A stretch of DNA of 64,000 nucleotides, taken from Zychaea mexicana (Eukaryota > Mucoromycota > Mucoromycetes > Mucorales > Lichtheimiaceae). This document shows, one piece after another, positions 1 to 9,791 of this stretch (its first letter is position 1; the number at the start of each line of letters is the position of its first letter). The notes under the pieces are model-generated. The model did not search any database, was not told the DNA's origin, and saw only the letters and a program-made list of their open reading frames with translations. The translations under genes were made by a program, and so were the position numbers. Location of the stretch: contig NW_026516679.1 of the NCBI RefSeq assembly GCF_025766255.1, positions 186,001-250,000 of the forward strand. Reading direction: 5' to 3'.

Positions 1-581
1 AGTTGCATACGTCGGCGTCTTTATGTGCGTCATTAGTCTGTCCGGTGTGCTTATTCTTGCAGCAGTACCAGACGGTTCAGTCAAGCTGCTTGGATATTAC
101 CTCAGTTGGGGGATGAGCGGTGCCAGTGCTTTATTAGCAGCCACCGTTGGTATGAATGTCAGCGGCTACACCAAAAAGATCCTTTACAATAGCTGCCTTG
201 TTGCAGCAGGCACGATTGGTTCATTTATAGGTCAGAAACCCAAGTATTATATATTTTTTGTGGCCTTTTTTTCTGTTTCAACATTTACAATGGAATCAAA
301 GAGGATCAAGAGTAATATGAACACATAAAGCTTTTGATGTACTTTTTTATTATACCGACATAGGTCCACTGGTTATGCTCGAGAGAGAAAAACCGCGTTA
401 TATCACTGGCATGATCGTTTACTGCGTCGGCAATGGTTTGGCAATATTTTGTTTCTTAATCAACCGCATGATTATGGCACGAGAAAATAAGAGACGGCTG
501 GCAAACCCACCAGAGCATGAGCCGGATGTGACTCTTGGTCTTACTGATGTAGAGGACAAGACATTTGTTTACAAGCTATAG
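1..581 (+). CDS. Dal5-like MFS transporter, C-terminal part (left-edge partial)
   Basis: Last two exons (before 1..230 and 364..581) of a major facilitator of the anion:cation symporter family, which includes yeast Dal5 (allantoate/ureidosuccinate) and Tna1 (nicotinate). The intron 231..363 is phase 1, and joining restores the sequence FIGPLVMLEREKPRY. The visible part covers the last transmembrane helices and a hydrophilic tail that starts MARENKRRLANPPE and ends in VYKL. It aligns along its whole length with the C-terminal half of the complete gene at 2658..4653, so the two are a tandem duplicate pair. Plasma-membrane import of a small organic anion is inferred from the family; the substrate cannot be read. 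The 5' part lies outside the window. Confidence 0.9.
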
Positions 582-2657
582 CGCTGCTTCTAGGTCATAT
601 TTCTTTATAAATTTATTCTAAGCAATGATCTACCCACATTTTATATGTGTATATGTATTTTTAATTAGTCGCAAACTTTGGCAGCAGCAGCTATCCAGAG
701 ATGAGAAGCTGGAAGACTGTATATCTATCTACTACCCTTTCATATTGAGAAATTGTAACTACCAAAAACATTTCGCGATAACAGTAGCATACATTTTACA
801 AAGTAAATATGTTTTCCTCATTTAATGGCTACAGTATATGCGGATTGTGTGGGGTCGCAAAAACGCCAGTGCGCGAAAACAGCTACAGGCTCTGGCATTA
901 CCAGCAAGACGCCTTATGATGCTGCACATGCCGTACAAAGTCAACCGCGGAAATGTAACCATACACAACCTGCTATATTTGGAGCTTGCACAGATCTGAA
1001 TGTGGGAACAAAAGGAAATGACAAAATAAGTATGAAAGAGCCATGTACATCTCTCGCTCAACTCCAAGTAAATTCAGCGAATCGCGTTGATTTTCTTGAC
1101 TAACGCATCCACCATCCACCTTGCTTTCTTTCTTTCTATGTCAAAAGTATAACTGCAGCAATAAAACATCTATTTAGACAAGGTATCATAGCATCTGTAC
1201 ATAAGTACTAAAGGATGCTAACTGAAGCGAAGCTCTAGTAAATTTTTGTGATGGGAGTTACAACATTTGAGGAGCATTCTCTTTTAAGCTCCCTATCCAC
1301 ATTGCATTTTGAATACTTTGACAGAATGCCCGTTACGACGAGCCGGATTTGAGTGACTGGAGCTAAAAAAGAAGTGCTTCGGTACTACCAAAAAAGCTAA
1401 CAATTTGATTAGATAACTTGCTGATGCATTTACCTGGGATTTGTCAGCTTTTTCTATTTTTTCTCATCGTGCCTATCATATGCTCATGTATCTCAATTAT
1501 TTCTTTTGCTGAACCGAACAATACAAAGCCTAGTTACAAACAATTATATTACAGCATACGCACAGATAAACTCAGTATTTTTTTACCTGTCAATGCGAAA
1601 TACACTTGTACGTAGCTCTTATAAGAAAAATTTACATGCAGCTCGTAAACCGAAACACGGTACCGTAGCAAAACATTTATTCCTTTGCCAGTAAAAGCAC
1701 ATATAGGAAACTCATCATTTTTTCCCTGATGAGTAAAAGGATTCCTTTCGTTAGTATTCAACAACTGTACACATGATAGAGGTGACTGAGCCAAAAGGCC
1801 ATATTCTCTCAAGTTCCTTAACAAGGTGAACGAATAAGCATTGAAATCCACTGGGATGGATCTGTCAAATTTTTTCGTCAGTGGCAATTTTCATAAATCC
1901 GATCCGCCGGCACGACTGCTCGTTAGCTCTAGCACTGGGTATCCAGCGTGCCATCATCATACAACAGCAGCAGCGAGAACAAACCGCAGCTGTTCTCTTT
2001 TCAAATATGCTCGATTTGGCGAACGTATACGAGCCCGTACATACTTACTGTTTGCTTCTCACGCTTTGTTTAAATTTCACCTTCCCATCGTTCTTTAACT
2101 CCATCGCATGACGCTACACGTACACACACACACACACACACACGCAAACCCCCAGCGACTTTCTTCTGCGCGCATACACGCTGCCAAACTGAATGGAAAA
2201 CATAGAGAGTCTTCACTACAGTACATGGAAAAACCAGAGTACTGTTTGGTCGTTGTGGGATCTACTAAGCTCTAAACATAATTTTCAAAGAGCATTATCG
2301 ACCAATGGCGCTGCGTGCACAAAGCGTTTCTTTCAAGTACTTCACAAAGTATGATTCGAGCAGACGAGCAAAGCGCCCCTTATAGGAAAAACCCAAAATG
2401 TCCAGCAGCTACCCATTGAAAAAGTGCGGGAACAAATTTACAGTGAGATCACTTGTGAGAATTATCCTTTTTCCTTTTTTTGATCCATCATGGAAGACAC
2501 AGAAGATCAAGCATAGTACACCTGAATAAAATTGGCATCAACATAAAGAGGGCCAAAATGACAATAGCATGGGAAGGGTATATATAACGAGCTCACCAGA
2601 ATTTATTTCCCTGGATATTACCTGACCCCATCTTTTTTTAAATCTCACGTCTGAATA
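582..2657. other. intergenic DNA between the two transporter copies
   Basis: About 2 kb with no supportable gene. It holds a perfect AC dinucleotide tract at about 2121..2143. A TATA-like stretch (gggtatatataacga) at about 2576..2591 lies some 70 bases before the start of the downstream transporter and is probably its core promoter. Short open frames near 838..999 and 1841..2098 are not convincing. Confidence 0.6.
2121..2143. repeat. (AC)n microsatellite
   Basis: Uninterrupted AC dinucleotide run in intergenic DNA, seen directly. No coding role. Confidence 0.95.
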
Positions 2658-4653
2658 ATGGCACCCACCCGGTTAGAAGAAGAAAAGGCAGAAGTTGTTC
2701 ATGCTGATACTTTGAAAACGCCCGACAGCGATTCAACGAATAATGCAGAGCAAGGATTTCAAGACGAACATGCTCAAAGTGCAGCAGAGAAAAAGTTAGT
2801 CCGCAAAATCAGCTATACCTTTTTGCCATTAGTAACCTGGATCGTTATGGTGCAGGTAAGCTTAAAAGCGTTTCTGAATGTGATGAAGAGCAGAAACTAA
2901 GATCTCACTGACGTATTTACAAACATAGTTTGCTGATAAATCGTCGCTGGCTATATCAGCCGTTCTTGGTATCTACCAAGACACTGGAATAACTGGATCG
3001 CAATTTAGCTGGCTTGGTAGTCTCTTCTTTTTGGGCTACTTGATTATGCAGATTCCAAATCAGGTCCTTATTCAAAAGTTTTCTATCAGGCGATATCTCG
3101 GTGTCTGCATTGTAGTCTTTGGTGCGGTAAGTACTACGCTATTAGTGTGCTTATTCTTCTTCAACAGTATCCATTATAGCACTTTAAGTATTGTTGGAAA
3201 AAATGCGACTCCCATATACTAACTGTTTTCATTCGTTTCAATATTGCATATTTCTTCTTCTCCCTCATCTACTGTTCTGCTTATTTTACTATCCAGGTGA
3301 TGCTGTTCACGGCACTGGCACAAACATTCGCACAGCTCGCGGCGCTTCGATTTTTGCTCGGCTTTTTTGAAGCAACTTGCCTTCCTTGCCTCTATATCAT
3401 TGTTCCGCATCTGTACCGTCGTGAAGAGCAAACGTTTTACTTTGGAATTGTGACTATGTGCCAGGGTGTCGGTTCTGTGTTGGGTAATTTAGTAGCTGTG
3501 GGTATATCTCAAATGGGAGGTGAGCGACTTGGTCTTGAGATGTGGAGGTGAGTTACTGACTGGTTTAGTGGTATTTAATCACTATGTATGTGTTGTTAAG
3601 AAGATGATTTGACGGTTCTAACATGCTCTTATTGAAACAACAGATGGAACCATATTATTTTTGGTGCCATTACTGTACTGCTCGGCATCTTGTGTTTCTT
3701 TTTCCTATTGGATAACCCACGATCATGGATGTTACGGCTTACCGAAGAAGAGCGCCACATTGTCGACAAGCGAACGGAGGACAATGCAGTTATCCGAAGC
3801 AGAAAAATTAATTACAAGCACTTTTTGGAGGCATTAAAAGAACCGCGCCTCTATTGCATCGGCCTTGCTGCAATTTGCATCAATATGCAAAACGGCGGTC
3901 TCTTGGTTTTCAGTGCACAGCTCATTCGTACACTGGGTGATTTTACTGTAAGAATGATTGTTTTCTTTGTTTCAACCATCGTGTAAACAGAAAAAGAAAG
4001 GGAAATGCTGATCAGGATGTGTATAAAGCCTACAGAATCGATTTTATTAAAAATTCCTGGCGGTGTCGCATCAACTATTTTTATTTTGGGCGCTGCTATT
4101 GTTGCTCGCCGTATAAGACAAATTGCATACACAGGAATGGTCATGTGCGTTATTAGCTTATCTGGTGTCGTCGTCTTAGCTGCTGTGCCACATGGTTCCG
4201 TTAAACTTTTGGGTTACTACTTGAGCTGGGCCATGGGTGGCGCTGGCGCCCTCTATGCCGCGATGGTGGGAACGAATGTCAGTGGCTATTCGAAGAAGAT
4301 TTTTTATAATAGCGTACTAGTTATATGCAGTACCTTGGGTTCCTTCATAGGACCCCTGGTTATGTTGGATCATGAAGGTGAGCTTTTATTTTGACACTAT
4401 CGCTAACAATGTATATATGAACATTGTACAAGTACTCATATTCTAAATGTAAACATCATCAGCTCCGAGATATACTACAGGTATGGTTGTTTACTGCGTT
4501 GGCAACACAGTTGCATTTTTCTGCTTCCTGGCTGCCCGTATCCTCATGGCACGAGAAAATAAGCGCCGAATTGCCAATCCACCAGAGAAGAAGCTGGATG
4601 TTACTGAAGGATGGACCGATCAAGAAGACAGAAGCTTTATTTACAAGTTGTAA
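2658..4653 (+). CDS. Dal5-like MFS transporter (anion:cation symporter family), complete
   Basis: Six exons: 2658..2855, 2929..3126, 3297..3547, 3644..3947, 4029..4377, 4481..4653; all GT-AG and in phase. The protein starts MAPTRLEEEKAEVV with an acidic cytosolic tail. Hydrophobic segments follow, with family hallmarks FADKSSLAISAVLGIYQD (helix 1-2 region), FSWLGSLFFLGYLIMQIPNQ, and RFLLGFFEATCLPCLYIIVP, then the central loop DNPRSWMLRLTEEERHIVDKR and LLKIPGGVASTIFILG in the second half. It ends MARENKRRIANPPEKK...YKL. This matches the Dal5/Tna1/Liz1 type of proton-coupled uptake carrier in the plasma membrane. It is the intact paralogue of the truncated copy at the left edge, in the same orientation about 2.1 kb away. 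The substrate (allantoate, nicotinate, pantothenate or other) is not resolved. Confidence 0.93.
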
Positions 4654-4920
4654 CAATAGTAGTCAAATCACTAATTCTTTATACATATTTATAATTTTTT
4701 TATATCTACGAAGTAATAACACCTCGGCTGTTTTTTATGTTGTGTATAGCTGTGCTATAATCCTTCGTCTACTTTGAGATAATATATTTGTACCCTGATG
4801 CGCACAGTTGTTCTTATTAGGCAGCATTTTTGCAATGTATCAAGAAAAGAACTATAACAAATCCAACAAAATAAGGAGTCCGTGATCTCATTTTACCGCG
4901 AGTTTTATTATTAAAGCCGC

Positions 4921-6215
4921 CTAAAAGGAGATATCTGATTCTGGGAAGTATACGGGAAGCAATTCTATGTGTGGTCAAAAGAAATCCAAGTAAGCATATC
5001 CACCTTAAAGATACTAGTTTCGTAATATTCCATCCATATGTGCACACACCTTGGTAAATTTTTTTGTCTTTTGCATTAAACAAACAAAAGATCACCTTGT
5101 CTATCTGTTTTCAATCAATGAACAACCGTTATCAGCTACACTATCTTTTTTTTTTTTGTATACACAAAGAAAGAAAAATAGTACCTTCTCAGGGTTTTTC
5201 TCAAGGAAACGGCGTACGGTTCCAAGTGCTACATTGGCACCTCGCTCCTTATCGTATCCATACACGCCAGTAGCGACGCATGGAAATGCGATAGATCGCA
5301 ACCCATTATCAACCAGCACTTCTAAGCAGCGCTGGTAGCAGCTAATTAGCACATTCTTCTTTTCTGATTGCGGACCCACGGTATGAATCACGTCTATGTT
5401 TTTACAATATAACATCAGTATACCCCGGCCCTTCCTTTGTACTCTTTCATCCTTTACTGCATCGTCTACATTACGTTTAGCAGGAAGTTTGTAACCCTTG
5501 GTAATCTTGGCGTCCTAGACACGATAACAAATCATGTGCAAAACAAATTGTTGTCAAAATGTAGCGTACGATGCTAATACTGTTATTCAGTGAAAAGTTA
5601 TTTTTTACCCCGTCTTTACAACCACCCAAGGGTCTGCATTCTTCCACAAGCTGGGGACCTGCAGCGCTGTATTTTCATGGCTATTATGCTTAGAATGAAA
5701 ACTTGATAACCAGGAGTACTTCAGTAAAAGAATACATAAGTTTTACTTACGCATGTATGGCACCGTCCACTAAGCAATCCGTGTCAGTTTTTTTTTGCAG
5801 TTAGTATAATTAACTTTTATAGTTAAAAATCCTATATAAAAAGCACGAACCTCCTCCACCTCCAAGAAGCGAATTATTGGCAGCGTTTACTATATTTTAT
5901 TTTTTACGTGTTAGAAACGAAGCGAACAAGTGAAAAGAAGAAATGACGGGGTTGAATGTACCAATGGCGTCAACGTCGAGCTTGGTAATGTCTTGTGCAC
6001 TGTACACAGGAAAAATATATAAGCGTCATACTGACGCAAGATCTTTGCGTGTTGCTGTTACGCATCAAACAATGAGAAACAAAACAATTGGAATATATTC
6101 ACCTTAAACCCAATTTGTTTGAAAGCTTTCGAACAGCCTCTTGGTTTAGTTGAGCTGCTTCACTTGCATATAGCGCTTTTAATTGTGCAAGACCGCGTTC
6201 AGCAATGGAGGCCAT
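4921..6215 (-). CDS. macrodomain (ADP-ribose-binding, MacroD-type) protein
   Basis: Nine exons on the minus strand: 6215..6103, 5999..5962, 5889..5851, 5769..5751, 5666..5609, 5514..5475, 5393..5185, 5104..5050, 4964..4921. Together they give 204 residues with phase kept at every junction; one exon is only 19 bases. A short N-terminal helix (MASIAERGLAQLKAL) precedes a complete macro domain: DITKLDVDAIVNAANNSLL, the GGGGVDGAIH loop, AAGPQLVEECRPLGGC, DAKITKGYKLPAKHVIHTVG, and the second phosphate loop CVATGVYGYDKERG, ending ELLPVYFPESDISF. The family binds ADP-ribose and often removes mono-ADP-ribose or O-acetyl-ADP-ribose; the Asn of NAAN and both Gly-rich loops are present, so activity is plausible. 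Location is not shown by any signal. Confidence 0.93.
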
Positions 6216-6231
6216 TGGATATAGACACAGG

Positions 6232-6894
6232 TTATAAAAGAAAAAACCGCGCACTGCATGATTTTGTTTTATCACGCTTTCGACATTGATAAACCGACGC
6301 TAGAAAATTCACAACCCCTCTGCTACCTTTCCTGAAATATACTTTTTGTTGCATCTGCTTTCCTTGTGAATATGGAAGATTATGGACAATAAAAATGATA
6401 ACCGCATAAACAATCACAACACATCCTCTTTCAATACCTGGCGCTCGCCGCCTTCGCTGCCACATTCTTCGACGCTCGACAAGACGGAACTTAACAAATT
6501 GCGCAAGAATCCAAACAGCCAATGTCATGGGATTGACAAGCATCGCAAGAATTTGCTGCAGCGACGCAAACAACGACTGGATGTTCATAAGCATCAGTCT
6601 TCCCGTATACCAATAAAGACGACCAGGATCCATGCAAGAAATGCTATTCATAAAGCTACCAGTGATTTGGCTGATGCCATCGCACTCGTCGGGCTGTCGT
6701 CGTCGTCGCCGTCAACCTCGTCAAGAGTTACCACTAACAACAGAAGCAATAGTCGCCATAGCAACAACAATAACAACCGTTACCATGATAACAATCTTGT
6801 CATTAATACTGGGCACAATACCCTCAGCTTCACGCTTACGAACACCCACTTTAACGCAACGCAATATGGTCACTTTGAAAAAGAACAAAAATGA
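6232..6894 (-). CDS. possible small membrane protein, reading frame unresolved
   Basis: The clearest minus-strand frame is 6651..6232 (139 codons). It holds two likely membrane segments, around NPMTLAVWILAQFVKF and CVVIVYAVIIFIVHNLP, separated by a very basic stretch (VERRRMWQRRRR). Upstream on the same strand, acidic and helical sequence (TLDEVDGDDDDSPTSAMASAKSLVAL) stays open until just before this frame but is out of register by one base near 6650. A further hydrophobic stretch lies near 6760..6830. No intron was found that joins them cleanly. The opposite strand is also open over 6382..6894 (170 codons, Asn/Ser-rich) and could be the true gene, diverging from the macrodomain gene. No family recognised; treat as a locus rather than a finished model. 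Confidence 0.35.
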
Positions 6895-7163
6895 CACTAT
6901 GACACTAGCCTCTTTTTATGTAAATAGTTGTTTGTGCAGGATGATGATGTACACATTTTGAATACATGATAATTTACTTATTTCCTGCATTTCTGATATT
7001 ATGTGTAATATGTATATCTTGTTTGCTTGAATGGATGTGGACCAATGATGAGAGACTTGGGTATGAGGATATGTTAGTATTGAAGGAAGAAGAGTGGGGT
7101 AATGGTATTTAGAGCAGTTGTTGCTGACAATGATGATGATGCTGATAGGTGATATTGTTATTG

Positions 7164-7994
7164 CTATACTGTTACAGTACTGTACACTTCATTCAAGACA
7201 TGCCGTTTCTGATGACTATGTTGTAATGATACGGGTGATTCGCAAAGGGTTTGATTATGGAGCACTCGCTGTTTCTGCTGCCGATCCACTTCCCGTACCA
7301 AATCCAACAAGAACCGCTGCGACACGCGATGGAATCCACCAAAGATCGGTCCCAGCCATCGAGCCAAATATCCTTCACTTCGAACCGTTTCGACCAGCGT
7401 CAACAGCGTATAACCATCATCGGACGGACGCACATGGATTTCCCATTCACGTTCAAAGGATGATTTTGGAAATTTCAGTTGTTGCTGTTGTTGTTGCTGA
7501 AGTGTCGGTACTTGTTTTCCATCGCTGATATTCGTACAAGCCTCTTCAGGAGGCGGAGAAGGAGGAGGAGTACATGACGAAATACGCGTGGCTCGATCAA
7601 TACGAATCAAGGTGCTATCGTTGACCCGGTTCATGTCGATGGCACGAACGCGTGTCTTGTAAAATAAAGCTGGATTTGTTTGTTCTTGATGATAGTTTTG
7701 CTGTTTGTGTTCCAAATGCTGTCGTGTTCGGGCTACGTGCTCCAAGTGTTGGCTGCCGAGTAGAGGCTGGACACTGACAACGTGTGAGCGCCATAGTGGG
7801 TATCGATGAATGTCCAACAAGATGGTCCAAACGTGGTCAGTAGACGTAGCGAGCTTGATCGTTCGGGCTTGGCGGTGGCGCTGCGGTAAACACCAGTGTA
7901 AACATACGGCGAATAAAAAGAGCTCAAGGAAAATGAGGGTGGAAAGACTCGCAGATTCGTAGGTCTGTTTAACAGGGTTGAGAAACCGTTCCAT
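7164..7994 (-). CDS. membrane-anchored SRPBCC/START-like lipid-binding domain protein
   Basis: Single exon of 276 codons. The start MERFLNPVKQ is preferred because the longer open frame upstream is low-complexity Phe/Leu sequence from a pyrimidine/purine-rich leader. Residues about 17-37 (SLSTLIFLELFLFAVCLHWC) form one membrane anchor. From about residue 45 comes an SRPBCC-like start (ARTIKLATSTDHVWTILLDI, HRYPLWRSHVVSVQPL), then a loop with a seven-Gln run, and a C-terminal part with WEIHVRPSDDGYTLLTLVE and ARWLGPIFGGFHRVSQRFLLDLV. The last resembles the final long helix of polyketide cyclase/START-like folds. This suggests binding or transfer of a hydrophobic ligand at a membrane; the ligand is unknown. 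Confidence 0.72.
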   Translation of the reverse strand: MERFLNPVKQTYESASLSTLIFLELFLFAVCLHWCLPQRHRQARTIKLATSTDHVWTILLDIHRYPLWRSHVVSVQPLLGSQHLEHVARTRQHLEHKQQNYHQEQTNPALFYKTRVRAIDMNRVNDSTLIRIDRATRISSCTPPPSPPPEEACTNISDGKQVPTLQQQQQQQLKFPKSSFEREWEIHVRPSDDGYTLLTLVETVRSEGYLARWLGPIFGGFHRVSQRFLLDLVREVDRQQKQRVLHNQTLCESPVSLQHSHQKRHVLNEVYSTVTV

Positions 7995-8694
7995 TATGCC
8001 ATGTATGAAACAGAGAAAGAGGAAGAAAGAGGGGTTGCTTTGGAAAGAAAGAGAAAAAAAGAGAAAGAGAAAGAGAGTGCTCTGTGTATATGCAAACAAG
8101 AAAAGAAAAGGGATTCTCGGCAAAAATAAGAAAAAACTTGAAACTAAATAAAGCTGCGTGGCATGGCCAACACACAAAGAGAAATAATCTCGTGATCGAT
8201 CTCATTCAACTCATCTTGTCTCTCCTTTTACCATCCCTTGATGACCTTCCAAGAGTACCCACCCAGGTACTATGCTAAAAAGCACACTATCTTCTGCATG
8301 CTGCGCCCAAAAACTGGCACTGTTTTTCGGGTTAATCCACATGAAAATCTTATGGCGCAGTGAAAAACAGCACAACAAAAAAAAAGAAGCAGTTATTTCA
8401 TTGCTTCCATATGAATATAGTTCGATGTTATGTATGCAGCCTTGTACTTTGGATTTCGCCACAGTGCGCTGAATGATAAAAGTCTAATATAGTCTACGTC
8501 GTTGCTACATAGTAAGCGTTTACTATGACGATAATCGGGCCTGCATACACAAATCATCATGTCGTTGACAGCTTTCTTCTTATCCTTGGGTATTCCAATA
8601 AAAGTATGACAAAATCTGGAAAACCACACACACCACACACACAAACACATACGCTCCTTGTGACACATCGGTGGCTCACGATGCATCGTATCAC
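7995..8694. other. intergenic DNA upstream of the SRPBCC gene
   Basis: About 700 bases. The first 120 bases are strongly purine-rich on the plus strand (runs of gaaaga), typical of a leader or promoter in this genome. Open frames here are short and not convincing. Confidence 0.5.
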
Positions 8695-9340
8695 TCATTG
8701 AATCTTTAAGCGCCTCTCCTCCAGTAAATGAGCTTGCACATCAATCATAGTTACGCCCGTCTTATTTAGGTACAGGAAGATCCTCGATTGTTTCATGGTG
8801 TGCGGCACCGCAAAGCATACCGGATGTTGATGACTCACTAATGATAAACATCAGCTTTGATTTGTACTATGCCAAGACGCACAACAAAGTGTTATCGTAA
8901 CGATGTGTATGTCTTACTTACATATCAACTTTTGACGTAGCGACGATCGAAGTATAACCGTTCTACTACTAGAAATATTGTCAGACAGGACGAGCCTCCA
9001 CAACGCATGCTGCTACCAGCTTGACATATGACGACACGTGACACGCACACTAGATCTTATGCTTAATTAAGCGAATAAAGGAACACAGTAGAAGGCATGG
9101 TCCAACTTGAAATTTCTGGCCTGGAAAGCGGGAGAATGGACAGCACTTACTCTCAGAGAATATCGACTGCTAGCTGCCATGAAGAAGCAACGATCTCCCT
9201 TACCACGCGGGTTTATGTCGTAAGGTGTTCTTCTGGAACTTATTGTACTGCTTTGCAAACCGGAGGCGTACTGCAGTGGTTGTGTGGCTTATGCATGATA
9301 TCAGGTAGGCGATGAACGGTGCTGCATTGTTTGTGTCACA
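8695..9340 (-). pseudogene. unidentified gene or gene relic, minus strand
   Basis: Two consecutive exons join in phase: 9012..8922 (QHALWRLVLSDNISSS ... LRQKLI) and 8837..8695 (LSHQHPVCFAVPHTMKQ ... LEERRLKIQ, stop). They are separated by an 84-base intron with donor GTAAGT and acceptor TTAG. Upstream, further protein-like sequence on the same strand (NAAPFIAYLISCI, RFAKQYNKFQKNTLRHKPAW) reaches a good donor (GTAAGG) near 9210 and can continue after CCAG near 9120 as PEISSWTMPST. The link from there to 9012 would need a weak GTGTTC donor. No start codon could be placed, because a stop precedes the first block without an acceptor. No family recognised. It may be a live gene with a missed exon or a decayed one. 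Confidence 0.35.
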
Positions 9341-9791
9341 TAAGATTATTCCAAGTCATTATTTCACATGCAAAGCGAAAGGCTGTAAACAATAATGCAG
9401 CAGCAGTGTTGTTGGTGGTGCTTGATGTGGTGACAGATGACAAAAGACCAGCAAGCATACAAGCCATGAAGCACATCGCCAACAAAGCTAACACGAAACA
9501 AGTACAACATCAGAAAGGAAAAACGTTTAATTTGTATACAAGAGAGTGAGTGCGTATGTGGGATGCAATGCAGAGAAAAATATAAAGCGAGAAAAGAAAA
9601 AAAGAGAGATAAAACTTCATAAAAAATGCGCAAAAAAAGAAGACAAGAAGAAGATTATAATAGGCTTTTGCAAGTCGTGAAGGAGTTTGAGATAGAGAGA
9701 GAGAGAGAGAGAGAGTTAGTTACTTTAAGAGAGGGAGAGAAAGACACTGACAACGGAAAAGAGACAAGAGAGTGTTTCGTTCTTTAGCTGT
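9341..9791. other. 3' flank of NOP56
   Basis: No gene seen. It contains a (GA)n tract at about 9694..9715 just beyond the NOP56 stop codon, probably in the 3' untranslated region. Confidence 0.5.
9694..9715. repeat. (GA)n microsatellite
   Basis: Perfect GA dinucleotide run, seen directly. Confidence 0.9.

Noticed and set aside
838..999. 53-codon open frame (MRIVWGRKNASARKQLQALA...) between the two transporter genes
   Set aside because: Composition is protein-like but there is no splice partner, domain or recognised family, and it overlaps another open frame of similar length.
6382..6894. 170-codon plus-strand frame rich in Asn and Ser
   Set aside because: It is antisense to hydrophobic membrane-like sequence, which automatically produces Asn/Ser runs; kept only as an alternative reading of the locus.
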